DNA of 64,000 bases, taken from assembly GCA_028554755.1 (NCBI GenBank), contig JAPTOF010000001.1, positions 34,181,501 to 34,245,500 on the forward strand, read 5' to 3'. This document shows, piece after piece, positions 47,769 through 59,200 of the stretch (the stretch's first letter is position 1; each line of letters starts with the position of its first letter). The position numbers and the translations under genes are program-made. This DNA comes from Cordia subcordata (Eukaryota; Streptophyta; Magnoliopsida; Boraginales; Cordiaceae). Under the pieces are notes generated by a model, which did not search any database, was not told where the DNA came from, and saw only the letters and a list, made by a program, of their open reading frames with translations.

Positions 47769-48428
47769 TGTAGTGGCCAAAACCAGCCTGGCTCAAAGGC
47801 CATTTATCACGGAATGGATAGCGAGCTTACCATGGCCCATAAATGTTGCATGGCCCAAATAAACTCGTTTAGGTCATCCGTTTATGTTGAAAGATGTGCT
47901 TAGATAATTGTATGACCATGTACATATTATCCCTCAAGATAAGCACATCCGTATCATGATAGTATCCCACATGATAGACCCAGCTTACTTGCAAAGTATC
48001 CTCATGCATTAAGAAGTAGAAGGGCAGATATCTTTGATAGTCTTAGTGTTTATTTGACTAAATCGACATGGAATTCTCTGGAGTCTATCAATGAGAAGAG
48101 CTGCTCCACATTTCTATGACTCGGACCTTCTACAAATACCCCCCTCCTATCAGGGGAAAAGCATCCAACCATCAACACTATACCCCTACTCGCCTAACCT
48201 TCTTCAACACCTTAAGGTTAACCCTTTTACTTTCTTTATACAGCCTAATGCCATAATATTCTCTCCCTTTTTACATAGCTTTATACCATAATATTCCTTC
48301 CTATAACTGACTTGGGTGTCGGAGTGTCTTTGACTGGCACCGCACTAGTGTCAAGGACTCACCCGCATTTCTTGCTTTCTGTTTCATAGCTTATTAGTGC
48401 CCTGGATTTGTGATTGTAGATCTTAACA
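47769..48428 (+). repeat. Probable gypsy 3' LTR
   Basis: It starts TGTAGTGGCCAAAACCAGCC immediately after a polypurine tract and may end ..GATCTTAACA at 48428 (TG..CA). With no second copy in the window the right limit is an estimate. Confidence 0.55.
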
Positions 48429-49883
48429 TCTACATGCTAATATGGTATACATATAAAGTGGTCAAAAAGGGATGTGGCAACAAAATATTGGGAAGCATAA
48501 TAACACATGGCGTATTTTATTTGCTTACAGATTAGGAGGAAGCAAAAATAAGCCAGTGGTATTAGTTTTTAGTAATATCTAATGTAATAGAAGATAAAAG
48601 ATGGTAAGGATATTTTAAATTTTGAGTTAAATTTGAAAAAAAAAAATGAAAGAAAGTCTAGTGCACTGTTCGATACATAGCTCTACCTGTGGATAAGAAT
48701 ATTCCAAATACACTCTTAAACAACCACCACTCTTGAATCTTAATGGACATTGAGAAGTGTAGTGTTGCTTGGTTCTTTCTTAAGGTCTAATTTTCATGGT
48801 TAGGATTTATTAACTAAGCATACAGCTAACATAGCTGTGGATATTTAGGGGTTAATTTTTCTTACAAGTTCCTAATTATAACATGTTGGATATTTTGATT
48901 TCTAAATTATTAAAGTGTAATTTTTGCTCGTTAGACCATTAATTGCTAGATAGAATTTATTCCTCGTTACTTTCTCAAAAAAATTAATGTTATCATTTAT
49001 CCTTGAGATTTTCACGACCTTATGTCATATTATCGTGTAAGTAATGTTAGTTTGTGGACGAAATGTTTGAATGAAAATGGCTAAAAGGACTAACATATTT
49101 AAGAATTAGTAGTTAAAGGACTAAAAGACTAACTTCGACAGTTTAGGGATCAAAATATTTTACATACCATAGTTCAGGGACCTGTTGAGAAATTAACCCT
49201 ATATGTAAATTCTAAGCAACTGAGTAGGCTAAGCATGGGACGAGATGGCTCAAGACTTTAGTAAATCCCCATCCTGTCTCAAAGTTTTCAGATACGTATT
49301 TTCGTTATCCCATTACTAACCCAAAATATTTGCATTCTGCTCCACTCCATCTCAAATGTATTAGGGATTTTGGGATGGGATGGTTCGGGCTTTAGGATGA
49401 AATTCAATTTTTGAAATAAACAACAAAAAAATAGCAAATTCGAATTTCAAAATCATCATTCACACAAATTAGAAAATCTCTAATTGACCAAACAACAATT
49501 ACAAACTAGAAAATAACAAGCACAAATAATAATATCAACTGAGAGATGAAAATTAAAGATAAACAATTTAAAAGCCTAGATTCTTGAAAGCAACTTTCCC
49601 CAGACATTAATCTCTACTCTTGACAATACATTTGGTTGGATGTTAGGATCTTGTTTGACTTCTGCAAGTAAAAGAGTGAAACATGCATAAAGAACTTACA
49701 CTTTAAGTACAATTGACTCATGATTTAGTTAATATTTCAGATTTTTTTCTTAAGTGTGGAGGTTAGTGACATTTTTCACTTAGCACATCACAATTTTCGA
49801 GTGCATACAATTGATTTGTACTCTATGTTACATTTACTTATGTGACATCATTAGAGTTTTCAGGTTAAACTTTATATATATCT

Positions 49884-49914
<31 letters not shown>

Positions 49915-51140
49915 TAAATTGAACGACAAGGGATGTCTAGATGTGCAAAAAGTTAGGTAGGTAGTTTTAGAAATGTAAAAGTTAGTTAGTTAGATGGGCA
50001 TGTTACATTTAGTTATGTGACGTCATTGGAGTTTTCAGGTTAAACTTTATATAGATTAGCTAGATTTATTAAAGTGAAGGATAAGGGATGTCTTGACGCG
50101 CAAAAGTTAGGTAAGTAGTTTTACATTTACTTATGGGACTGTTCGAGTTTCTTGTTTCTTGGACGGGATAAAGGATGTATTCTTAACCTATCCGAAAATT
50201 TGAAGTTCAGGAAAATATAAAACAGAATACTAAAAAAGAATCGAAATTTTAGATACAAAAAATTTGATATGAAATTTCGGCTCAATGCAGAAATCTCGCA
50301 CCCCATGCTCAGCCGTACAACTGAGAGGTTAGCAAATCAGGTCCATATAGAGCTTTCTTCATTTTTTTTCTCCGGAAAGGTCCATAAAGAGTTCAATGTT
50401 ATACTTACCGTAGCCATGCATAGAATTTATCGATAATTTCCAGTTTGCATGTCTACTGTTTGGCCGTGGTAGCACTTGCATCTTCCATCTTTAATTAGGA
50501 TCAATGACGGCAACCAAATTTCTCAACAAAGTAATTGGATTCGTCAAGGACATTCTTCTCCGATCGTATATCTTTAAGGCTTTTGATTCGGTCAAATATA
50601 AATCTGGTGATGCTACAATACATCTCAATCCATGTCCCAAGTCAGTAAAAAACTAGGCCAAAATTTGTGAAATAGGTATAAGTCCAAACTTGATACCTTT
50701 AGTAACAAAAATCAGTACCAAGTTACCCAACCCTTGAAGGTTACAAAATATCTCACATTATTCTAATGTTGATGTTCAGATCCTCTGAGAAAAGTCTGCT
50801 ACATCAAGAATTAGCTAAAACTACCTTAAATGCCAATAAGATAGTAGGATAATCAACTTGAATTTTCATTCATCTCATTTGATTTAAGATCATTTAAAGT
50901 TTGATTTGTCAAAGCTACAATTTAAAGCCTTTACAACCATCAATTGACACTAGTTTGAGGTGTGAGATAGATCCATTAATTGGCATTAGTATGAGGTGTG
51001 AGAACATGCATGAGATCTTTTCTGCAACAGTTCTAGTAGGTCACATATTCCAATAACACAACTCTTTAGTAGATGAACCAAGAAGACCTCAGAGACCTAG
51101 GGGGAGAGAGCTTATGCAACATACTTGTGTTAACCGTCTC
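48429..51140. other. Geneless stretch between gypsy remnant and F-box locus
   Basis: No gene was recognised. It holds a MITE-like palindromic element (48848-49200), a diverged two-copy duplication of about 175 bp (49826-50000 and 50003-50135, both with 'gagttttcaggttaaacttta') and a TA microsatellite (49880-49911). Confidence 0.5.
48848..49200. mobile_element. MITE family 2 (GGGTTAATT ends), copy a
   Basis: It begins ggggttaatttttct and ends tcagggacctgttgagaaattaaccc, which are inverted relatives. The interior has the pattern 'atttctaaattattaaag..' and '..ggatcaaaatattttacataccatagttcagggac' also seen at 54955, 55255 and 61100. Target duplication unclear. Confidence 0.55.
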
Positions 51141-51154
51141 AGCGTACAGAGGAG

Positions 51155-51235
51155 TAAGGCATGCTTCTTCAAGCTATCAAGAAAATCTAATTTCACATTT
51201 TTTAGATACTCGGGAGAACTTTAAATACTTTTTTA
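51155..51235 (-). pseudogene. F-box/FBD remnant 5 (extra tail exon scrap)
   Basis: On -, 'aaatttcagttgcttaaaaaagtatttaaagttctcccgagtatctaaaaaatgtgaaattagattttcttga' encodes KFQLLKKVF and, after a one-base shift, KFSRVSKKCEIRFS-stop. It is the same FBD tail as at 51415-51500, so a duplicated last-exon fragment lies 180 bp beyond the intact gene's stop. Confidence 0.75.
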
Positions 51236-51414
51236 AGCAACTGAAATTTACTTGCAACATTAGTTGCAACAATGAAACCATGCAGCAATTCCAAAGAAAT
51301 GTTACAAAAATTCTTTCCCAGTGTTTGTATCAACATAGCTTATAAATGTTTTGTGCATCTATTCCATCTACCACTACTAGACAGAAAGAGATTTAGATAT
51401 GCTTGCTCAAGAAA

Positions 51415-54121
51415 TTAAGAAAATGCAATTTTACAAGTTTTAGAGCCTCGGGAAAACATTGATACCTTCTGAAGCAATTGAAATTTATCCATGTAGTTAA
51501 GGGTATTGGCTGCCTTTATTGTCATTGTTCTCAAGACTTCAGCATTCTCTAAAATATAAGCTACCATTGCAAGTTCACATTCAAGTCCTTCGAATTCATC
51601 AATTGACATTTCCTGAAGGCATGACGACAAACATATAGGCACCTTCTCAGGTTTGCTCCAGCATGTTACATCCGTGCGCCTCATTCTCCATGGGCAATCG
51701 TGTGAAAAGGTAAGAAATTGTAATTTATTCGACCCTTTAACCAAGTCTAGCAGTGAATTCCATCCACAGTATTCGGCTTTCACATCTAATCGAGTTAGTC
51801 TAAGAAAGCCGGGGAATAGACCTGTATCGCTAAGAACCTGCACAAGGACAGAAAATAAATAAAAAAAATTAAGTTGTATCTATATCCCATATTGATAGAT
51901 TAGGGGATACTATAAACCACAATGGCAGAGAGTTGAGACAATAGCCAACGGATCTCCATCACATCCAGATAAGTGCACAAATCCAAATGAAAGATTAGAG
52001 ACTAGCCTAGAACTTCTTGAGCTAAGAAAGTTCACATGTATAATCCTTTAAGAAATTCAGTTACAAAGACCATCAAAAGTACAATCTATTAATCCAAAGA
52101 TTGACATTCTTTTCAACTAAAGGAGAATTCTTTTATTAAAAGATCAAGCTTGAGTTGAGATCTTCACAAAAGGACGTCATATTCTACATCTTCGAGGGCA
52201 CACTCCAAACATCAAGCAAAGGCTTTAAGATTGACTGTGAAATGTGAACTGAAGATCATTGCATATTCAAGAACAAGACTCTTGTTCAAGTGAAGAAGCT
52301 ATATATATGGCAAAGTGCAATTGAACCAAAAATTCCTAGTTAGTGCAGAGATCAGGCAGTTCACATGATTTAGCTATTGTAAGTGGTAGATACTGTGAGA
52401 TATCATTCGAGAACTTAGAAGGGTTCATCTCATTAGATGTAGAAATTTAAAAACAGAAAAAAGTTGAAGCTGAACCTATAAAATTTCATTGTGATGGTGT
52501 GATGTCCTTGTTGCTGTTTGGTCTCCTCAAACTATCATGCCCTCTCTTGGTCAAGAGATAGTATCCAGGAAATGACAATGGAACACGTAGTCTAGTCAAC
52601 GTACAACAAACAACCCCGTTTATCAGCTAGCATCTCTATCTAATACAATGCCAAGTCCCTATGCTAATGAAAATTAATTTTCTCAGATGATGTCTTTCGG
52701 AGTAATAATGATCCGAGAAACAAAACCATAGTAGCGGGTTTGAGGCCATGGAAAAGAACTACAGATTTACTCTGCCATTAGTTAGCAGAAGGTTTGGGGC
52801 TTAAACAATTTTAGAATCAAACATTAAGCTTATTATCCTTTTAAGAAGAGGTACCGCCATTTTGGCAAACAGACTGCAGAAGCAGATCTTCAGCTTTCAT
52901 ATACTAGAACCATTTGAGAGATGACACAACACAGCGTTATCTTCTCTGTCTTGATGGAAACAAATTGAAACACAAAGATTACCACAATGGACAAAATGAT
53001 TTCTATTTACCAAATATTACAAGATAAATGAGATTAGATAAAGAGAAGTTGAACAGATAAGTCATGGCAAGTTCAAGAAATTTTCAAGCATAATTGAACA
53101 ACAAGAATGTAAGATAAAAGAAAAATTAACAGTATACCTTAAGGATGTCACCACTCAAAGACGGATGCTTCACGTTATAAAGTCCTTGAAGAAGTTTAAC
53201 TACAGCTTTGGAGTACTGATCATATCCAATATCTGGCAAATCATAATCTTCTTCACAATTCGAAAACAGTGTAAGAACCTCTGCTTGTTCCAGCGAGCAT
53301 AAGTTCTCAACAGAGAAGTCCCCTGATAAATGATCCATTAGATGAAGGTATCTAAGTGAAGGAGCATTTATTTCAAGCTTGTAAATGAGGTCTTCATCGG
53401 CGAAGCCACATTCTTCATAATATATGAAGGTGAGATTTATCAAAGTAGGAGAAGATATGGTAAAAATGACCGCGTCATCATCTTCTCTTCTGTCGATATA
53501 CAGACTCTCTAGTGATGAACAACCGGATATAAGCTTACGAACAGATTCATCACAGTGTACCCCTTCGAGACGAAGGGTTTTGAGATTTGGAAGATCAATC
53601 AAGCTTGGGATACTGACAACCTTAACACTATATAACGAAAGAGCCTCCAACGTCTTACAAGTAAAGAAACTACGTGGGAACCGAATACATAACCTATCCA
53701 GGTAACAAGACACAAAGTCAAGTACTTTGACATTCCTAGCAACTGCAACAGCTATCCAAGTAGTAACATCGTACACCTCACAAAAGTCCATCTTTGTGGT
53801 AAGAGAAAATTTATCTATGGATTGTCCATTGAGGAATAGCAAAACCTTGTTAACAAAATGTCCAAACCTGATTTCTCTGTCTTCTATCGAGTTTTCACCG
53901 GACCGGTTGGGGATATCATCGGTGAAGATGAGATTGTGGATATTTGTCCAGAGAAATTTCCATCTTCTTGATAGCAAGCTGGTGGCGACGGCATCCTTTG
54001 TCGGAACAAGTGAGAGAATGTGAGAGAGAACCGATTCGGGCAAGTTGCTAATCCTATCAGTGGCATCATTTGAAGGCCGTTGGCGCTTATGGCCAGAAGC
54101 TCCTTCAAGCAACACAGACAT
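51415..54121 (-). CDS. F-box / LRR / FBD protein (intact, two exons)
   Basis: Exon 1 is 53138-54121 (328 codons from ATG 54121), donor AAG|GTATACT. Exon 2 is 51415-51837, acceptor GTGCAG, phase 0, stop at 51415. The predicted protein has 468 residues. The F-box lies at about 22-60 (DRISNLPESVLSHIL.., [12 protein letters not shown]) and should bind SKP1 in an SCF ubiquitin ligase. The middle carries LRR-like blocks (LPNLKTLRLEGVHC.., SGCSSLESLYI). The FBD domain is at about 388-440 (PICLSSCLQEMSI..FEG, AMVAYILENAEVL). Length is usual for plant F-box/FBD proteins. Exon 2 is continuous where relatives 1 and 3 have an intron. The substrate is unknown. It is the only undamaged member of this family here. 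Confidence 0.9.
51838..53137 (-). other. Intron 1 of the intact F-box gene
   Basis: A 1.3-kb GT..AG intron in phase 0. Blocks of it are conserved in the relic upstream of remnant 3 (for example 52874-52930), showing that the genes were duplicated as genomic DNA. No coding sequence was recognised inside. Confidence 0.85.
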
Positions 54122-54265
54122 TAATAAATTACCTCAAAACTCTTCCCGGCGGGGGGCGGGGGCTGGCCGGATTTGGGCGGGGGTGGTGGAGGATGATGGG
54201 ATTGGGGTCGCGTTTATTGGAGAGGGTTTGTCGAGGGTCGCTGGGGCTAAATCATAAATTGCTCT
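54122..54265 (-). promoter_or_regulatory. GC-rich 5' flank of the intact F-box gene
   Basis: The 120 bases before the start codon include 'ggcggggggcgggggctggccggatttgggcgggggtgg' (54149-54188), by far the most GC-rich part of this gene region. Small ORFs of 65-75 codons here on either strand are by-products of the composition. A promoter or 5' leader role is inferred from position only. Confidence 0.4.
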
Positions 54266-54954
54266 AATACTTTCCTTACATCTACCCTTACATTTGTTTG
54301 ATAAAAGTTTCGTTCCAAAATACTTTTCGATTATCCGTGAATCGAAAGATAGTATTCTCATTACCTAAAATAATATTTAAAAAAAATTAAAATAGAAAAG
54401 CTATTAAAATAAAACTCACATAGAGACTCTCTAAATAAGAGTTTGACTAGATATAGAGAATTTGTTAGAGTAAATTTAATATAAGGAATCTCTACATTTA
54501 AGAAAATATTACAAAACTAATGGTTGTAGGGAACCTGTTGAAGTTGACTTTAAAGAATTGAAAATGAGGCAAACCGGTAATCTACGCAATTTATACCATA
54601 TTCCCTCACAATCATGTTCCTCTGTGCTCTCTAATCTTTATTCACAATTACTATTTGTTCAGAATATTAATATTATTTGTTCACAATATTAATACTGTGT
54701 GGGTCTATGTGCATGAACGTATTTTTGTGTATGATGTACAAGAGGGATAAATAAATATATATTAAGTGGTAAACTAATAAATTATGAATAAATAGTAAAA
54801 AAAAATTTTAAACAATTTAATTGACGTATTTATTCATAATTTTTATACTACTTATTCATAAATTTTATGGTCTTTGTTCAGCGAAGGTGCACAGTACTTA
54901 GTGAGTGCACAATCCATAAGGTGCATGCTATAACTTGCCAATAATTTAATGATC

Positions 54955-55230
54955 GGGTTAATTCCCCCATAGGTCCCCAAGTTTTGGATTTTGTGATAAT
55001 TTGGTTCTTAAAGTTTCAAAATGTGTCTTTTAATCCCTAAACTATGACTATTGAGGCAAAATAAAGAGAATTAACGTTTTCTGTTAAAATTTTAATGGCA
55101 AAGTGACCAAAAATATTAATTATCTTTATTTTGTCCCATCACTCCTAGGTGAGGGAATAAAAGACACTGTTTAAAAGCTTAGGAACAAAATTGTCCTAGG
55201 TGCTAAAATTCAAGGAGGGAATTTACCCTA
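54955..55230. mobile_element. MITE family 2, copy b
   Basis: Ends gggttaattcccccataggtcc and ..ggagggaatttaccc are inverted relatives; 'tgtgataatttggttcttaaagtttcaaaatgtgtcttttaatccctaaactatgac' is the family signature. Confidence 0.55.
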
Positions 55231-55250
55231 CCAAAATCAATAGATAAAGA

Positions 55251-55528
55251 TAAGGGTGAATTCATCTAGTGGTCCTTGAACTTTGGGCCTTGAGATAGTT
55301 TGCTACCTAAACTTTCAATCAGTGTCTTTTAGTTCCTGCACTATGAGCTACTGAATAAATCAGCACAATTAAAGCTAACATTTTTTGTCAAAATTTTAAC
55401 ATCAAAGTGACGAAAAATGTTAATTGTTTTTATTTTGTCTAATATCTCATAGTTCAGGGACTAAGAGATACAATTTAAAAATTCAGAGACCAAATTATTC
55501 CAAGGACCACCAGAAGAATTAACCCTTA
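55251..55528. mobile_element. MITE family 2, copy c
   Basis: Ends AAGGGTGAATTCATCTAGTGG and AAGGGTTAATTCTTCTGGTGG (read inward) match at 17 of 21 bases. Same interior signature as copy b, which lies directly beside it in the same orientation. Confidence 0.65.
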
Positions 55529-56219
55529 ATGATCTTCGTAAAGGTAGCGAGAAGGGTATATTTATGTATACATCTTTGCATCAGTTAATATGTTAATATG
55601 TCAATAAAAAATGTAAATAAATAATCATTGTCATTGTAAATAAAAATACTTTTACCCTGGTTCTTCGATGTAACTTTATATTTTAAAATTTTTTGAAGTT
55701 TAATTTACTGTTAATCTTATTAAATATATGTTTCTTTTTATGTGAGTGATTAGTTATCATTCATTTGGTTTTTTTTAATTTTTCTCCTCCTTTCTCTCTA
55801 TTTTTCCTTAATTCAAACTTTCCTGTTTTCATGACCCAAAAAGTCATCATATCTTTTTTCATTTTGAATTCATTTTTCTATTTTTTTGTTAAAAAATTGA
55901 ATTCTATTATTATAATAATAAGAAGAAGAACACTTTCTTGATTCTTTACCCTCATGAGTTGTTGGAGTTCATCACAAGGGATGTACTACTTTATGTGATT
56001 TCTTTTTCTTATTATAAAAGAATTAATTACTTTTATTTTATAATTTAACACAAACATGTTTGTTTAATTTTTCATTTAAAATTGTAATTAGTTGTTTGAG
56101 TGTGTACAAGAAGTACGTAATTCGTTAAATCTTGAACTTCAAAGATGTGCTTTTGTTTTTGAAGTTGACAGCTAATGGAAGGTGTAATATGTGTAAATCA
56201 AGTGCTAAGATGTTAACTG

Positions 56220-59200
56220 TTTTTTTTTTTTTTTTTTTTTTTGGTAAGTAAGCAAGAACTTGTGTTGATCACAAGAGATATACAAAAGAGTCAAAAGAAC
56301 TGACAACAACCCACAACAGCATCTGCTCATTAGTAGAACCTAACATCCAAGTTCTAATACCAATACAGGATCCTGTTGATATTGTTGCCCCTATACAATT
56401 TTTCCTACTAGCTTTATACTTTACAAAAAAAATAATGGCTTCACATATTTGCTCATTAGTTTTAGCACTCTGGGTATGTTTTTAGCAATTCCTTTCCACC
56501 CATATGTGGAATATTAATGTCTAAAATGCAAGCAGGGTAATGAAGGAATTAAGAGTGTTCCTTTATCACTTAGTTCTAATCCAAGATGTGATATCTTCCC
56601 AATTATGGAGCCAACAAGGACCATGCACCATCCTTATAATCTTCTTCCAAATTCTTTTTGTAAAACTACAAGCAAAAAACAAATGGTCCCTGTCGTGAAT
56701 TCCTCTTCTATAGAACAGACATTACACATCAATATCTATTCCCTAGCCAACTAGCTTTGCTTTCGTGGGTGCTAGATTCCTTCCAAAAAATCCATGTGTG
56801 AAATGCATGTCTAGAAACATGATTTTTAAACCAAACAATAGGTGCCCAGTCAGTGCTTACAAAGTGTTCCCTAATGGCATTCTAGGCTGATTCTAATGTA
56901 AATTTCCCATAGGATCACTAAACCAAAAAATATATATTATTGACTTGCAAGACAAACTCTCTGAACATGACCCGGGCCCTCAGTAGATGGCGCCAAACCC
57001 CTGCCCCATTAGAAGGAATTTGAATCTCCCATAAGTTTGAGTTTCGAATGTGGTATGCATTGACCTATCTCGTCCAAATTGAAGAATGGCCAGAAATAAG
57101 CATCCATAAGTACCCAAAAGACGCTGCAATATATGAGTCATTGAGTCTCTAGATACCTAACCCACTTTTATCCTTGGTTTTGCAGATTTCTTTCCATGAG
57201 ACATTTGCCTTTCTAAAAAAGTGAGACCAAAGGAACATGCCTAGCTTACTCTTAATAGTTTTCTCACCTTTTTAAGGAGAATGAACATTCTTGCCCAATA
57301 GGCATGGATACTTACAAGGATCGAATTGATGAGTTGTGTTCTACCAGCAAAAGTCAACTACTTAGTCATCTATCCATCAATTCTCATAGTAATTTTTTGA
57401 ATCAGAGAGTCACAGTCTTTGATAGCTAATTGTCAAGTTACAAGGGGTACCCCCAAGTATCTAATAGGCAGGGTACGATAAGAGAATCCAAGGATATTCT
57501 CAATCTCCAAAGTTCTAGTATCATTACAGCCACCTAAGAATAAGTCAATTTTATCCCTGCTAATAGTGAGGCCAGAAAGGTTCTAAAAAGAGAGAAAGGG
57601 TCTTATTAATAAGAGTGAGTGAGATGTTGTCAGCCTGAGAGAAAATAAGGACATCATCCATAAAATAGAGATGGTTCATGCGAATGTGCTAGCATTTTGG
57701 GTGAAATGAGAAATGTGCAAATGTGTTAACATGCGCACAAGCTGCCACTTTATCAAAGATTGCCATGAGAACTTGTATGCCTAAAACAAAAAGGTGGAAG
57801 GATATGGGATCACTCTGTCTCAGTCCCCTGACACCTTTAAAGTGCTCTAGAGACTGTTGTTAAGTGCAACCGAGAACATAGGAGTTGTGATACAATATTC
57901 AATCCACTTCACAAAAACATTAGGGAACTTTGAAGCTCTCAGAACTATCAAGATAAATCCCCAATCAATAGTATTATAGACTTTTTTTATGTGAAATTTG
58001 ATCAAATATCTCAGAGTGTCCTCTTTCTGATTGTGACCCCAGACTAACTCTTGAGCCAAGTGAATGTTATCTAAAATGTTTCTTCCCTTGATAAAGGCAC
58101 CTTGCACATCAGAAATCAAGTTCTCCGTAATTGGTTACATACGGCCAGCAATTTTAGTAATACACTTGTATATTGTATTGCAACATGCAATTGGTCTAAA
58201 ATCCTTCATGGAGTTAGGATTTTGAATTTTAGGGACCAACATAAGGATGGTGGAATTTAGTTCTTTAAGCATCCCAGGTCTTTGAAAGAACAAATGAACT
58301 ATTCTATAAACATCATCCCTCACAACATTCCATGGTACTTTAAGAAAATATGAAGTATATTCGTCAGGCCCAGGACTTTTGTTACTACAATGAAGAAAAG
58401 AGCCCTCTTAATTTCAGCATTAGTAATTGGTTGAGTGAGTAAAGTAGCTTGTTAAATATTAAGAGTCTGACTAATTAGACAATCCAAACTATTCTTATTG
58501 CATTCCATAACCCTACTGTCCAACGTGCCCAACAAGCTCTTTGAAGTAACTCGCACCTTCATCTCTAATATCTTTTGACCCTGGCAGAACTTTGTTGTTG
58601 GAATCAATCAACTTCAAAATAGAATTTCTGACACACCTCCCTTTAGCGTATTTAAAGAAAAAAGCAGAATTTATATCTCCTTCATAGAGCCAGTTGATTC
58701 TAGACTTTTGCTTCCAAATACTCTCCTCTCTTGTATACAATTGATCAAGCATCTTAATAAGTCTCCCTTCTTCGTCCCTAATTGCATCTAATGTGGTACC
58801 CTCTAAAATTAAGGATTGGGTAATTGATAACTTAGATTTGATGTCCTTAATGCAGCTTGGAATATTACAAACATGCTTAGAGTTAAACTTCCTAAGTTTC
58901 ATCTTAAGCCTTTTAAGTTTCATACACAACTAGAATATGGGAGATCTATCCACAAGCTGAACCCAATCTATAGAGACAATTGAGAGGAAATCCTCATGAG
59001 ATTTCCACGTGTTGAAAATTTTGAAGGGTCGAGGCAACATGTCATATGATTGAGGGGGTTAAGAATCAACGGATCATGATCCGGTAGACCTGGATCACCA
59101 ATATTCACTGTGGAAATTGTATGAACCATTCTCCATTGGTAAGAATCCCATCAAGTTTGCTTCCCCGTAAGAGATCTTCCACATTTTTGTTGGTCCAAGT

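Larger units (their letters stand above)
45640..48428 (+). mobile_element. Ty3/gypsy retrotransposon remnant
   Basis: A protease-region block (FLVGD..SSHNAILGGPWIHEMKAVSSTYH.VIKFPT) lies at 45740-45860. The C-terminal end of integrase (ALKAPRTSP.. and, in another frame, GAKDIPNSWNVVHLKKYHL) lies at 46165-46240. The whole RT/RNase H is missing, so a large internal deletion joined them. A 1.5-kb non-coding part with two tandem-repeat arrays follows, then a polypurine tract (AGGGGACAAAT) at 47757 and a 3' LTR at 47769-48428. The 5' LTR and gag are absent. Confidence 0.8.
54266..56219. other. Geneless stretch with two MITE-like elements
   Basis: No gene was recognised. Contains the MITE family 2 copies at 54955-55230 and 55251-55528. 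The rest, to the T run at 56220, is featureless AT-rich DNA. Confidence 0.5.

Noticed and set aside
30208..54121. Calling the cluster a self-incompatibility locus
   Set aside because: DUF247 S/Z loci are known from grasses and pollen S F-box genes are not FBD-type; nothing in the sequence shows such a role.
54045..54361. Small ORFs on both strands by the F-box start
   Set aside because: Antisense of exon 1 or by-products of the GC-rich leader; no family recognised.
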